Position numbers and translations under genes: made by a program
The notes under the pieces: generated by a model
Databases searched by the model: none
What the model saw: the letters and a program-made list of their open reading frames with translations, nothing else
What the model was told of the DNA's origin: nothing
Source of the DNA: Paenibacillus rubinfantis
GTDB lineage: Bacteria > Bacillota > Bacilli > Paenibacillales > Paenibacillaceae
Assembly: GCF_001486505.1 (NCBI RefSeq)
Contig: NZ_LN909066.1
Location: 1,530,452 to 1,594,451 of the forward strand
Reading direction: 5' to 3'
DNA: 64,000 bases
Shown here: positions 26,840 to 34,854 of the stretch, piece by piece
How the letters are laid out: every line of letters starts with the position of its first letter
Numbering within the stretch: the stretch's first letter is position 1

Positions 26840-27625
26840 ATGTTAATGAAAGATAAACTGCTGCTTCGTTTGGATGAGATGGGTGCCGCTTTGGAGCAAC
26901 ACGAAGATGCCCTACTCCTGCTTGGCCTGGGTTCCATTGGGGCGGAGACGGACCGAATGGATGAATTTTCGGACTTGGATTTCTTCCTTCTGGTCGCCCC
27001 CGGAAGCAAAGAACGGTTCATCCGCAGGCTCGATTGGCTGGAGGAAGCCCACCCGCTGAGCTATTCCTTTCTGAATTCGCTTCACGGATATAAAGTCCTG
27101 TTTCAAGACGGTATTTACGGCGAATTTGCCGTGTTCGAAGCGCATGAGCTAAAGGATATTCCTTATACCGGGGGGCGAGTTGTCTGGAGAAGTGCCTCGG
27201 CTGCAGACCTGAAGGTTCCCCTCGATAACTCCAGCCGGATTCCGCCGGCCCGAAACGAATCGATTGATTTTGCGCTGAACGAAGCGCTAACCAATCTGTA
27301 TGTCGGCTTGGGGCGTTATTTACGAGGCGAGAAGCTGTCCGCATTTCGATTCGTTCAGGGGCACGCCATCAACTCCCTCCTTAGCGTGCAGCATTTGCTG
27401 GAGACGGAGGTGGATCATTTCCCCGACCCGTTTGGCAATGAACGGCGAGCGGAAGTTCGCTTCCCCGGGTTCGCCAAACAACTCCCGGAGATGATGCAGG
27501 GGTATGTCCAACTCCCGGAGTCGGCACTGCAAATCTTGGGCTATTTGGAAAGCGTGTACCCCGTGAACCAGCCTCTTAGCGATGCCATCCGCCAGTTGGC
27601 TCATCGTGCCGTCGCCAGCCGATGA
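26840..27625 (+). CDS. Nucleotidyltransferase-fold protein
   Basis: A 261-residue protein with the polymerase-beta nucleotidyltransferase motif: LLGLGSIGAETDRMDEFSDLDFFLLV gives the G-S and the metal-binding D-x-D. The remainder is helical, resembling the C-terminal domains of AadK/LinB-type antibiotic nucleotidyltransferases, but the sequence is not a recognised resistance enzyme. AAGGAGG (26824-26830) precedes the ATG. It stands alone between two terminators. It may adenylylate a small molecule; the substrate is unknown. Confidence 0.75.
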   Translation: MLMKDKLLLRLDEMGAALEQHEDALLLLGLGSIGAETDRMDEFSDLDFFLLVAPGSKERFIRRLDWLEEAHPLSYSFLNSLHGYKVLFQDGIYGEFAVFEAHELKDIPYTGGRVVWRSASAADLKVPLDNSSRIPPARNESIDFALNEALTNLYVGLGRYLRGEKLSAFRFVQGHAINSLLSVQHLLETEVDHFPDPFGNERRAEVRFPGFAKQLPEMMQGYVQLPESALQILGYLESVYPVNQPLSDAIRQLAHRAVASR

Positions 27626-27728
27626 ATTTCTGCAATTTTCGCGTTTGCCTATCCAACAACCGGACGGAATTATGCTAGAATAAAGAGCATCATGGTTGAG
27701 ATAGAACTCACAGAAAGGGACGTCATCG

Positions 27729-28298
27729 TTGGCACAATTATTTTACAAATACGGAGCAATGAACAGCGGCAAGTCTATCGAAATTTTGAAGGTTGCCCAC
27801 AATTATGAAGAACAAAACAAACCGGTGCTGCTATTTACTTCGGCGATCGATAATCGCGACGAAGTAGGCTTTGTCTCCTCGCGGATCGGATTGCGCCGGC
27901 AGGCCATCCCGATTTTTCCGGATACGAACCTCTACGATATCGTCAAAAATCATACCCCGCGCCTGTACTGCGTTTTGGTGGACGAATGCCAATTTCTCGG
28001 CGAGGACAGCATTAAGCAACTGGTCCGGATCGTCGACGAGCTGGACATTCCCGTCATGGCGTTTGGGCTGAAGAATGATTTCCAGAACCAACTGTTCGAG
28101 GGCAGCCGCCTGCTGTTGATTTATGCCGATAAAATCGAGGAAATGAAGACGATCTGCTGGTTCTGCGCGCGCAAAGCGACGATGAACCTGCGGGTGGAGA
28201 ACGGCAAACCCGTCTACACCGGTGAGCAGATCCAAATCGGCGGCAACGAGTCGTATTATCCGGTGTGCCGCAAATGTCACACTAACCCGCCGCTATAA
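27729..28298 (+). CDS. tdk: Thymidine kinase
   Basis: Phosphorylates thymidine with ATP in the dTTP salvage pathway, in the cytoplasm. The P-loop is GAMNSGKS (residues 9-16), the Walker-B-like segment is VLVDECQF with the catalytic Glu, and two Cys pairs (Cys143/Cys146 and Cys180/Cys183) form the structural zinc site of type II kinases. Length 189 is normal. The start is TTG behind AAAGGGACG. It faces the dgt gene, which degrades dGTP; both share a terminator. Confidence 0.95.
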   Translation: MAQLFYKYGAMNSGKSIEILKVAHNYEEQNKPVLLFTSAIDNRDEVGFVSSRIGLRRQAIPIFPDTNLYDIVKNHTPRLYCVLVDECQFLGEDSIKQLVRIVDELDIPVMAFGLKNDFQNQLFEGSRLLLIYADKIEEMKTICWFCARKATMNLRVENGKPVYTGEQIQIGGNESYYPVCRKCHTNPPL

Positions 28299-28317
28299 AC
28301 CTTTCCGCACCTAAAAA

Positions 28318-28341
28318 ACGGACCGGCCTTCGCCGGTCCGT
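28318..28341. terminator. Bidirectional intrinsic terminator
   Basis: ACGGACCGGC, CTTC loop, GCCGGTCCGT, with an A-run on one side and TCTTTTTT on the other; shared by tdk and dgt. Confidence 0.9.
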
Positions 28342-28350
28342 TCGTCTTTT

Positions 28351-29760
28351 TTAATCCATATCGTAAATCGTGCCAACCTTTAGTCCATACAGCTCATTGT
28401 AGATCTTCTCCGCGTAGGCGTCCGTCATCCCGGCAATATAATCGATGATCATATGCTCCCAGGTCCAAATTGGCTTGGGTTTCGCCTGATCCCGGTCGAA
28501 CCTGCGCAGCCAATCGCCAGGGATGATCGACTTGCTTGTCTCCGGATCAACGAAGGCGTCCCACAGCCGCTTGATGACCCAAGCGCTGCGCTTCTGTAGC
28601 CGCTGGACCCGCAAATCGCGAATCATCGTGACCCAAGCGAAGCTCTTTAGCACGCTCACCGTCCGCAGCATATCCTGATCCTCCTGCCCGTCCTTCACGA
28701 ACGTGACCTTCTGCCAATCGCCGTCATCGATAACCCCCAAGCTGCCAACGAACAGGCTAACCCAATAGGCCTTCACCTCCCGGCGCGTACGGGAGTAGTC
28801 CTGATCACAAATCGGCATTTTGGCGTTCCAAATGCGCAGGAAATCATCCAGCACTTCGGCCACCTTGACCTGTACTTGATCCGGCTGCCATCCAGCCCAG
28901 AACGAATCCTCCAACGTCATGATCTTCTCGACGATCAATCGCTGAATGTGCGAGTCCTTGAGGAAATGCTCGTGGACCTCGATTTTTCCCGCCTTGATGC
29001 CGTCTTCGAGATCATGGGCCGAATAGGCGATGTCGTCACAAAGGTCCATCAGTTGGGCCTCGAACGTTTTCTTGCCCTGTGGAATCCCCCAGCGGTCGCG
29101 AATGGAGGAGATATACTCCCATTCATGCCAATATAACCCCTTTTTGTTGACCGTACCGGGATAGGGATATTTATTGGTTCCGAGCAGCACGGCATCGGAT
29201 AAGTTTAAACCGTCGATGTTTTCCCGCTTTTCCAGGAACATCATCAGCCGGAAATTATGAGCGTTGCCTTCAAAATGCTCGTATTTTTGCCGAAACGCAG
29301 CCCTAACTTGCTGCTCTTCCTCCAGAGCGGGCTGTTTGCCTTTAAGGGCGGTCCGCACCTTCTCCTCGATAAGCCTCTCCAAAATCTGATCCAGCACCTC
29401 TTCGCCTTTATGCCCAAACGGGGGATGCCCAAAATCATGGCAAATCGCAGCGCATTCCACCACCTCCGGATCGATGACCAGGCCTGGATGTCCCGCGCGG
29501 TCGGCCGCCAGCTCCGGATAGGCGCGCAGCAGGCTTCGCGCCGCTTCCCGGGCGATCTGCGCCACCTCCAGCGAATGCGTCAGCCGGGTCCGGTAATAAT
29601 CGCCCGTGCCGGCCCCAAATACCTGTGATTTCCCTTGTAGCCGACGGAAGGTCGGGGAATGGATCAACCGCGAATAGTCGCGTTCGAAGGTAGCTCGGTT
29701 ATTTTCGTGTCCGATATTGTCTGGGTATTGACGGTGCTCCCTTAGTTCCTGGATGTTCAT
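28351..29760 (-). CDS. dgt: dGTP triphosphohydrolase-like HD protein
   Basis: Hydrolyses dNTPs (typically dGTP) to the nucleoside and triphosphate. The HD metal site is His62 (RTRLTHSLEVAQIA), His108-Asp109 (ICHDFGHPPFGH) and a later Asp in LCDDIAYSAHDLEDG. Length 469 fits the longer dGTPase subfamily. AAGGAGTGCAAG precedes the ATG. Together with the convergent thymidine kinase it suggests local control of dNTP pools, although the two are separate transcripts. Confidence 0.93.
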   Translation of the reverse strand: MNIQELREHRQYPDNIGHENNRATFERDYSRLIHSPTFRRLQGKSQVFGAGTGDYYRTRLTHSLEVAQIAREAARSLLRAYPELAADRAGHPGLVIDPEVVECAAICHDFGHPPFGHKGEEVLDQILERLIEEKVRTALKGKQPALEEEQQVRAAFRQKYEHFEGNAHNFRLMMFLEKRENIDGLNLSDAVLLGTNKYPYPGTVNKKGLYWHEWEYISSIRDRWGIPQGKKTFEAQLMDLCDDIAYSAHDLEDGIKAGKIEVHEHFLKDSHIQRLIVEKIMTLEDSFWAGWQPDQVQVKVAEVLDDFLRIWNAKMPICDQDYSRTRREVKAYWVSLFVGSLGVIDDGDWQKVTFVKDGQEDQDMLRTVSVLKSFAWVTMIRDLRVQRLQKRSAWVIKRLWDAFVDPETSKSIIPGDWLRRFDRDQAKPKPIWTWEHMIIDYIAGMTDAYAEKIYNELYGLKVGTIYDMD

Positions 29761-29863
29761 TGCTCTTGCACTCCTTGTCGCGTTCTCTCTTTTCTGTTAT
29801 TGTAGCCGTCCGCGGCCGGAACATAAAGCGCCACACCCCAAAATTGTTTGCCCGCACAAAAAC

Positions 29864-29883
29864 AACCCCGCATCGCGGGGTTT
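29864..29883 (-). terminator. Terminator of the Fur-controlled small gene
   Basis: On the minus strand AACCCCGC, three bases, GCGGGGTT is followed by GTTTTTGTG. It lies 22 bases after the stop codon of the 52-codon gene at 29905-30063. Confidence 0.75.
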
Positions 29884-29904
29884 CACTCCAACATTGTTAT
29901 ATTT

Positions 29905-30063
29905 TTATGATACGCCCAACCTCCACGGTTCGCAGCCTCCGGAACGCTTCGTTGCAGCTCCAGGTTCCTCGGTCTGGCGATGTCGACATTCGCCTTCCCA
30001 AGCTTCCTGCAATAACCGCACATAATCCAGAGACTCCTGCAGGTCTAGGGTTTCCCCCGGCAC
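29905..30063 (-). CDS. Small Fur-controlled protein of unknown function
   Basis: A 52-codon ORF starting at GTG (30063) behind GGAGGGCCGGAGG. The protein begins MPGETLDLQESLDYVRLLQE and ends WRLGVS; it has an acidic N-terminal helix, two Cys (26 and 44) and a basic middle. It is bracketed by a Fur-box promoter about 55 bases upstream and an intrinsic terminator, so it forms a compact iron-starvation transcript of about 250 bases. B. subtilis makes small Fur-regulated proteins (FbpA-C) that assist the sRNA FsrA, but those are basic and I see no clear homology. The RNA itself could be the active product. Confidence 0.6.
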   Translation of the reverse strand: MPGETLDLQESLDYVRLLQEAWEGECRHRQTEEPGAATKRSGGCEPWRLGVS

Positions 30064-30115
30064 AACCTGCCTCCGGCCCTCCAACTCCCTTCAAGCAACG
30101 TGACTTGATAACCGA

Positions 30116-30145
30116 AGTATAATTGATAATGATTATCATCGTCAA
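30116..30145 (-). promoter_or_regulatory. SigA promoter overlapped by a perfect Fur box
   Basis: On the minus strand TTGACG (30145-30140), an 18-base spacer and TATACT (30121-30116). The spacer contains TGATAAT-G-ATTATCA (30124-30138), a perfect 7-1-7 match to the B. subtilis Fur box. Repression by Fur-iron is expected. Confidence 0.8.
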
Positions 30146-30431
30146 TGAATGAGAGGGTAGTATCTTCTCACACCCCCTTTGCACGATTATCCCTTTCGAT
30201 CAGAATTGGTACACCTCTATGTGCGATTATCCCTTTCGTTCAGAACGGGAGGGATCAAGAAGGCGTTGCCTGCCTGGGCGATCCTTACAATGGGAAACGG
30301 ATCAATGACTTCCCCACGACCTGCCTGATGCAACGGGATAATCCTCAAAAGAAGGGAGCGGATAGCTCAAATCAATATAAAAGCCGGACCCCCTGAATGG
30401 AGTATCCGGCTTCCTTTAACTATACGATCTA
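30146..30431. other. Intergenic stretch with two near-identical repeats
   Basis: Two 25-base direct repeats sharing CGATTATCCCTTTCG lie at 30181-30205 and 30221-30245, exactly 40 bases apart (3 mismatches). A GGGATAATC in the opposite orientation lies at 30335-30343. No convincing gene is present. Confidence 0.5.
30381..30412 (-). terminator. Intrinsic terminator of the molybdopterin oxidoreductase operon
   Basis: On the minus strand AAGCCGGA and TCCGGCTT form a stem around 16 bases, followed by TTATATTG. Confidence 0.7.
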
Positions 30432-31736
30432 TCAGCTCAGTCCCACCCATGCATCGTTGGAGTAACCGCGCTGCTCCCAGTAACCGACATGCTCGCCTTC
30501 GATCAACTCGATTCGTGTCAGCCATTTCACCGACTTGTAGGCGTACATTTTCGGCACGATCAGTCTTACCGGTCCGCCCAAATCGCTCGGAATCGGCTTA
30601 CCGTCGTGCATCACCGCGACCAACACATCCTCCATGTCCGCTTGCTCCAGGGTGAGGGTATCCGTGTAAACGCCGTCCCCCGAATAGAACTTCACCGTTT
30701 TGGCGTTTGCCTTGACGCTGGCTTTTTGAAGCAGCTCCCGCAGCGGGATGCCTTCCCAAGTATTATTGTACACCGACCAGCCCGTCACGCAGTGAAAATC
30801 GCTGACCTGCACCTTCCGCTTTAACTTGAGGAAGTCCTCCCAGCTCCACTTGAATTTGTTATTCACCAGACCGTCGATCGTAAACGACCAGTTCTCGTTG
30901 GAGAAGGACGGAATGTCCGTGACCGTATATACCCGAAAATGTCCCTGCGCCCCACCCCCGACAACCTCTGCGGAAGCCGGCAACGGCACCGGATTCGGAA
31001 CGAGCCGGTTGGCATTCTCCTCCAGCAGCCGGTCAACCGTCTTCGTGCCTCCGATGCTGCCGAAGGAGCTGCCCAGCCATTTGAGAAAGGTTGGTCCAAC
31101 CGTCACCGCCAGCCCTATGCCAATCGCCCCGCGGATAAACGCCCGGCGGGTATAGACCGGCTGGGGAGAGGTGGGGCCTTGGTGTGGTTTAGCCTCTGCC
31201 GCAGGCGTAGCCCCTGCTCCTGCTTCCGCCACCTTGCCTGCGGCGACAGGGCGAACCTCGGCTTTAATCGACCGTCGGGCCGGTTCTTTCAACCATTTGG
31301 TCCGGGTTAAAGAGTGGTAAATGATGTATGGCAGACCGATCCAGGTTAATAAATCATGGACGGTCAACGCCGCATTGGACACCCTCGGCCCCACCGCCTT
31401 GAATTGCCACAGCAGCACGCCCGAACCAAACCAGCCCAACAGCAAAGCAAGGACCACAAGGACATTAAACCGCTGCCAGGGCTTCTGTCGCAGCTGCTTC
31501 CAGTGCTTCCCGGCTAGCAGCAAGTAATAAATGACCGGGAGGATCGAAGCGATACCCACCGCGATATGCAGCCATTTCAGCCAAACTCGGCCCTCGCCCA
31601 GCAGCCCGCGCCAAAACCCGCCAACCAACAGCAGCCCTGTCAGGGCCAGGATCACGACAATCCAGCCGTTCCAGGTATGCAGGGTGACGAGTTTTTTTCC
31701 ATACCCCTTACGCAGGCGCTCCAGCATTCCCTTCAT
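30432..31736 (-). CDS. Membrane b-type-cytochrome/molybdopterin oxidoreductase fusion (MsrPQ-like)
   Basis: A 434-residue fusion. Residues 16-142 form four membrane helices with His20, His57, His127 and His141 placed as possible heme ligands. A cytoplasmic linker leads to a Tat-like motif TRRAFIRGAIGIG (196-208) and a fifth helix, so the rest should be outside. Residues 230-434 are a sulfite-oxidase-type molybdopterin domain; Cys316 in DFHCVTGWSV is the molybdenum ligand. Separate YedY/MsrP and YedZ/MsrQ proteins do this job in Gram-negatives, reducing methionine sulfoxide outside the membrane. Here both parts seem joined. It is the last gene of a likely operon with a two-component system and lies near a Met-rich lipoprotein. 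Confidence 0.85.
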   Translation of the reverse strand: MKGMLERLRKGYGKKLVTLHTWNGWIVVILALTGLLLVGGFWRGLLGEGRVWLKWLHIAVGIASILPVIYYLLLAGKHWKQLRQKPWQRFNVLVVLALLLGWFGSGVLLWQFKAVGPRVSNAALTVHDLLTWIGLPYIIYHSLTRTKWLKEPARRSIKAEVRPVAAGKVAEAGAGATPAAEAKPHQGPTSPQPVYTRRAFIRGAIGIGLAVTVGPTFLKWLGSSFGSIGGTKTVDRLLEENANRLVPNPVPLPASAEVVGGGAQGHFRVYTVTDIPSFSNENWSFTIDGLVNNKFKWSWEDFLKLKRKVQVSDFHCVTGWSVYNNTWEGIPLRELLQKASVKANAKTVKFYSGDGVYTDTLTLEQADMEDVLVAVMHDGKPIPSDLGGPVRLIVPKMYAYKSVKWLTRIELIEGEHVGYWEQRGYSNDAWVGLS

Positions 31737-31751
31737 CCCTCTACCACCTCC

Positions 31752-32837
31752 TTATTTCATGGAGTACTCCTCAGCATGTCTGCCATCAGCCACCTCGAGT
31801 ACCGTGAACCAAAACGTACTACCTCCCGCCTGGGCTTCCTCCACGCCGATCTCACCGCCGTATTGCTCCACCAGCCGCTTCGCGATGGACAGACCTAAAC
31901 CGGCGCCTCCGCTATCCCGGCTGCGAGACCGATCAGAACGGTAAAAGCGCTCGAAGATGCGCACTCTCTCTTCAGGGGGGACGCCCGGTCCTTGATCAAC
32001 GATCGAGAACCGGGTTCTCCTGCCCTCCGGACCGCCGGTGATTTCCATCGCCGAGCACGTAATCGTGCCCCCTTGCGGGGAATACCTTACGGCATTTTCC
32101 AGTAAGTTTTGCAGCACTCGTTCCAAATGTCGGGGCGCCATTCGAAGCTTAAGCGGACGATCAGGAAGCTCTACCTTCAACTGCAGCGACTTCGCTTCAC
32201 ACGGCTTGGCGAAACGCGGCAGGAGTTCGATGAGGACGTCTTCCGCAACCGACATTCGCAGCTCCTCCGTTTCCTGCCTTGCCGACTCCAGCGTCGACAG
32301 CTCAAATAAATCCTGTATGAGCTCCCCGAGCCGCACCGTTTCGGTCCGGATGGTGGCTAAATATCGCCGGAACGCGGCCTCATCCTGTATAACATCGTCC
32401 TCCAGCGCCTCAACGTAGGATTGAACCGAGGCCAGCGGCGTCCTCAGGTCATGGGCCATATTCGCAACCAACTCGCGTTGGGCGGCTTCCGCCGCCGATA
32501 CCTGCTTGAAGCTGGTCTCAAGGCTGTCTCCCATATGGTTAAACTGATCGGCCAACTGACGGAACTCTTTTAACCCCGTATACTCGACCCGTGCCTTTAA
32601 ATCGCCCTCAGCAATACGTCTTGCCCCATCGCCGATTCGCTTAACCGAAGCTTCCAGCGGACGCACCAGCACGAAATGCAGCAGCGCCGATACCAGCCCC
32701 GCACCAATCGAGGCGAGTGTCAGCCAAACAAACTGCTCTTTGCTCAACAGCATATATCGATAAAACGCCACCAACAGCAGGATGATCATCGCGATGCTCA
32801 CCAAGTTGGCCAGCAGGAGGTACGTCCGCAGCTTCAT
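31752..32837 (-). CDS. Sensor histidine kinase (HAMP-HisKA-HATPase)
   Basis: A 361-residue kinase. Two helices (about 5-27 and 37-58) with almost no extracellular loop between them suggest sensing inside the membrane. A HAMP segment follows; the phosphorylated His is in LVANMAHDLRTPLASVQSYVEAL; ATP-binding boxes are LLENAVRYSPQGG, DQGPGVPPEERVRIFERFYR and GAGLGLSIAKRLVEQYGG. It overlaps the response-regulator gene by four bases and precedes the oxidoreductase by 15. An intramembrane sensor beside a redox enzyme fits an oxidant or envelope signal (inference). Confidence 0.94.
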   Translation of the reverse strand: MKLRTYLLLANLVSIAMIILLLVAFYRYMLLSKEQFVWLTLASIGAGLVSALLHFVLVRPLEASVKRIGDGARRIAEGDLKARVEYTGLKEFRQLADQFNHMGDSLETSFKQVSAAEAAQRELVANMAHDLRTPLASVQSYVEALEDDVIQDEAAFRRYLATIRTETVRLGELIQDLFELSTLESARQETEELRMSVAEDVLIELLPRFAKPCEAKSLQLKVELPDRPLKLRMAPRHLERVLQNLLENAVRYSPQGGTITCSAMEITGGPEGRRTRFSIVDQGPGVPPEERVRIFERFYRSDRSRSRDSGGAGLGLSIAKRLVEQYGGEIGVEEAQAGGSTFWFTVLEVADGRHAEEYSMK

Positions 32838-33574
32838 CGCTCCTGCCCCCTAGCTTCGAGCTTGTAGCCGATCCCCCAGACCGTTTTGATCCATTCCGGG
32901 GTCGACGGGTTGGTTTCGATTTTCTCCCGTAGCCGGCGGATATGAACAGTGACCGTTGTCGTATCACCGTCATAAGCCACATCCCACACCTGGTTCAACA
33001 GCTGGCTGCGGGAAAACACCTTCCCCGGATACTTCGCGAGTAGGTGCAGAAGATCGAATTCCTTCATCGTCAAATCCGCCTCTACTCCACGAATCAACAC
33101 TCGCCGCTCCTGCGGAAAAATCTCCAGGCCGTCAAACGCAATCGTCGGCCCTTCACCACCTTCAGCCGCTGATTTCGGGGGGGCCGCCGCTGTGGCAGCA
33201 CCCGTTTGAACACCGGTTCGCCGCAGGATGTTCTTGATACGCAGCACCAGCTCGCGTGGACTAAACGGTTTGGTCAGGTAATCGTCCGCTCCCATCGTGA
33301 GCCCCAGCAACCGGTCGGCTTCCTCACCGCGGGCCGTCAGCATAATGATCGGCGTATCCTCCTGCTGACGGATCCGATCGCATACCTCCAGACCGCCAAG
33401 CTTCGGCATCATAAGATCCAGCACCAGCAAATCGGGTTGATGCTCTTTCCAATGGCGCAGCGCTTCCTCCCCATCCGAAGCAACCCAAACCATCCAGCCC
33501 TCGCGTTCCAGATAACGGCGGCAGACATCCGTAATATTTTGTTCATCGTCGGCAACTACAATTTTGGCGCTCAC
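32834..33574 (-). CDS. OmpR-family response regulator
   Basis: A 246-residue regulator. The receiver has VVADDEQNITDVC, phospho-acceptor Asp in LLVLDLMMPKLGG, and the YLTKPFSPREL lysine. An unusual Ala/Pro/Gly linker (about residues 125-145) joins it to a winged helix (TMKEFDLLHLLAKYPGKVFSR, VTVHIRRLREKIE). Start is GTG behind GGGGGG. First gene of the operon regulator-kinase-oxidoreductase. Confidence 0.94.
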   Translation of the reverse strand: MSAKIVVADDEQNITDVCRRYLEREGWMVWVASDGEEALRHWKEHQPDLLVLDLMMPKLGGLEVCDRIRQQEDTPIIMLTARGEEADRLLGLTMGADDYLTKPFSPRELVLRIKNILRRTGVQTGAATAAAPPKSAAEGGEGPTIAFDGLEIFPQERRVLIRGVEADLTMKEFDLLHLLAKYPGKVFSRSQLLNQVWDVAYDGDTTTVTVHIRRLREKIETNPSTPEWIKTVWGIGYKLEARGQER

Positions 33575-33619
33575 AAGTATGGCCCCCCTGGCTAGTGGAA
33601 AGTATTCCCTGTATCATTA

Positions 33620-33637
33620 ATCACATTATATCGTGAT
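33620..33637 (-). promoter_or_regulatory. Promoter -10 inside an inverted repeat
   Basis: TATAAT (minus strand, 33630-33625) lies inside ATCAC-N8-GTGAT (33620-33637), 46 bases before the response-regulator start. It suggests a separately controlled promoter for the two-component/oxidoreductase genes. Confidence 0.45.
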
Positions 33638-33661
33638 GCTAGAGAGGTTACGACTTTTGGA

Positions 33662-33949
33662 TTATTTACCCATTTCGCCGTCCATATTTCCATCCTTCAT
33701 TTCGCCGTCCTTCATCTCATCGCCCATCATGTCCTGGCCCATCTCGCCATCCTTCATTTCATCGCCCATCATGTCCTGGCCCATCTCGCTGTTCATCATC
33801 TCGTCATTTCCGGAGGTACCGCTCATTTCCGTTGAAGTGTTGGCCCCGTCGTTCATGTTCCCTTGGTTCATCATGTCGTTGTTTTTGGCACCGCATGCGG
33901 CTAACGTCAGCATGGCCCCCAGCATCAAGATCATTCCGATTTTTTTCAT
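33662..33949 (-). CDS. Methionine-rich lipoprotein
   Basis: A 95-residue precursor. The ATG at 33949 is nine bases after AAGGAAG; the signal peptide MKKIGMILMLGAMLTLAAC gives a lipidated Cys19. The mature part is 77 residues with 17 Met, plus many Asp/Glu/Gly and no Trp or Tyr. A 14-residue unit (EMGQDMMGDEMKDG) occurs twice in tandem. Met-rich exported peptides can act as oxidant sinks recycled by methionine-sulfoxide reductases (MrpX of Azospira) or bind copper. The neighbours, a two-component system and an MsrPQ-like enzyme, favour the oxidant role. The gene may have its own promoter with regulator repeats upstream. Confidence 0.85.
   Translation of the reverse strand: MKKIGMILMLGAMLTLAACGAKNNDMMNQGNMNDGANTSTEMSGTSGNDEMMNSEMGQDMMGDEMKDGEMGQDMMGDEMKDGEMKDGNMDGEMGK
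33703..33786 (-). repeat. Two tandem 42-bp repeats inside the Met-rich gene
   Basis: Units 33703-33744 and 33745-33786 differ at two bases and encode the duplicated 14-residue Met/Asp unit. In-frame repeat copy number could vary between strains. Confidence 0.9.
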
Positions 33950-34030
33950 GTTCATCTTCTTCCTTTCGTGATTTGGACTTCGTTCGACCCTTATCTTAAC
34001 GAACAATGCTAACCATCCAAGAACAATCCG

Positions 34031-34061
34031 CTTGCGAAACCATTAGAAAAGCCTTACGAAA
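34031..34061. promoter_or_regulatory. Direct repeats upstream of the Met-rich lipoprotein gene
   Basis: CTTGCGAAA (34031-34039) and CTTACGAAA (34053-34061) are 22 bases apart, two helical turns, 80-110 bases before the gene start. This is typical of OmpR-family response-regulator sites; binding is inferred. Confidence 0.4.
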
Positions 34062-34084
34062 GTATTACAAAACCGCGGCTCAAC

Positions 34085-34118
34085 AAGAAACCCGCCCCAG
34101 GCTAAGCCTGAAACGGGT
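34085..34118 (-). terminator. Terminator after the TetR gene
   Basis: On the minus strand AACCCG...CGGGTT encloses an inner AGGCT/AGCCT stem and is followed by TCTTGTTG. Confidence 0.6.
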
Positions 34119-34132
34119 TAGATGATGCCGAT

Positions 34133-34804
34133 TTACTGAGGGCGGCCGGCGATGCCGTACATGAGTAGGTCCAAGGTGCGTTCGATTTCTTCCTCTTCAT
34201 CAAAAGGGAAATCCGGCACGATCAGCACATGCACCAAAATCATCCCAATCATCACGCTGGCACCGGTTCTGGCGATCCGCCATGGCGGCGCTTCAACAAG
34301 CAGTCCTTTTTCCTGAAAATGCAGAATCACTCGCTTGATCCGCTGAAAAACGATCTCAGACGCCAGCCCTTTCACCTGCTCCAGCAGCTCCGGCTGAAAC
34401 GGGACCTCCTGGATTAAGATTTTGATAATCCGCATATTCTCACGGACAAACTTGAAGCGGTCCTTGGCCAGCGCGCGAAAAAAATCCTCCGCCCGCTCAT
34501 ACGGCAGATCGAGCATTTTGGCAAAATCCCGCAGCAGAAACGGCGCAACCAGTTTGATCACGATTGGCCCGGCAATGGAAAGCAACAGGTCCTTTTTCGT
34601 CTTATAATGGCGAAAAATCGTTCCCTCCGCGACCCCAGCTTTCTGTGCGATTTCACTGGTGGAAGTGGCGGCATACCCTTTCTCGGCAAAAATCTCCGTT
34701 GCCGCCTCCAGAATTTTGATCTGTTTCTCCGTTTTCTTCTCCGTGTCCTCTTCTTCCGTCAACCGGATCAAGTCCTCCAGCCACTGCTCTTTTTCGTTTG
34801 ACAT
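34133..34804 (-). CDS. TetR-family regulator
   Basis: A 223-residue repressor. The helix-turn-helix is IFAEKGYAATSTSEIAQKAGVAEGTIFRHYKTKKDLL (the first part of residues 35-72); the rest is a helical ligand-binding domain. The ATG at 34804 follows AAAGGGGAGAGG; longer in-frame extensions overlap the permease gene and are unlikely. It is the third gene of an operon ATPase-permease-regulator. Two matching palindromes upstream of the operon are its probable operators, giving autoregulated drug efflux. Confidence 0.93.
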   Translation of the reverse strand: MSNEKEQWLEDLIRLTEEEDTEKKTEKQIKILEAATEIFAEKGYAATSTSEIAQKAGVAEGTIFRHYKTKKDLLLSIAGPIVIKLVAPFLLRDFAKMLDLPYERAEDFFRALAKDRFKFVRENMRIIKILIQEVPFQPELLEQVKGLASEIVFQRIKRVILHFQEKGLLVEAPPWRIARTGASVMIGMILVHVLIVPDFPFDEEEEIERTLDLLMYGIAGRPQ

Positions 34805-34854
34805 AGAGGCCTCTCCCCTTTCCCTTCGTATCGTAAGCTTCTTTGTCCAGCGTA

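Noticed and set aside
29753..30122. Two plus-strand frames of 90-120 codons after dgt
   Set aside because: Pro/Ser/Arg-rich with no ribosome site, crossing the terminator and the better-supported minus-strand small gene.
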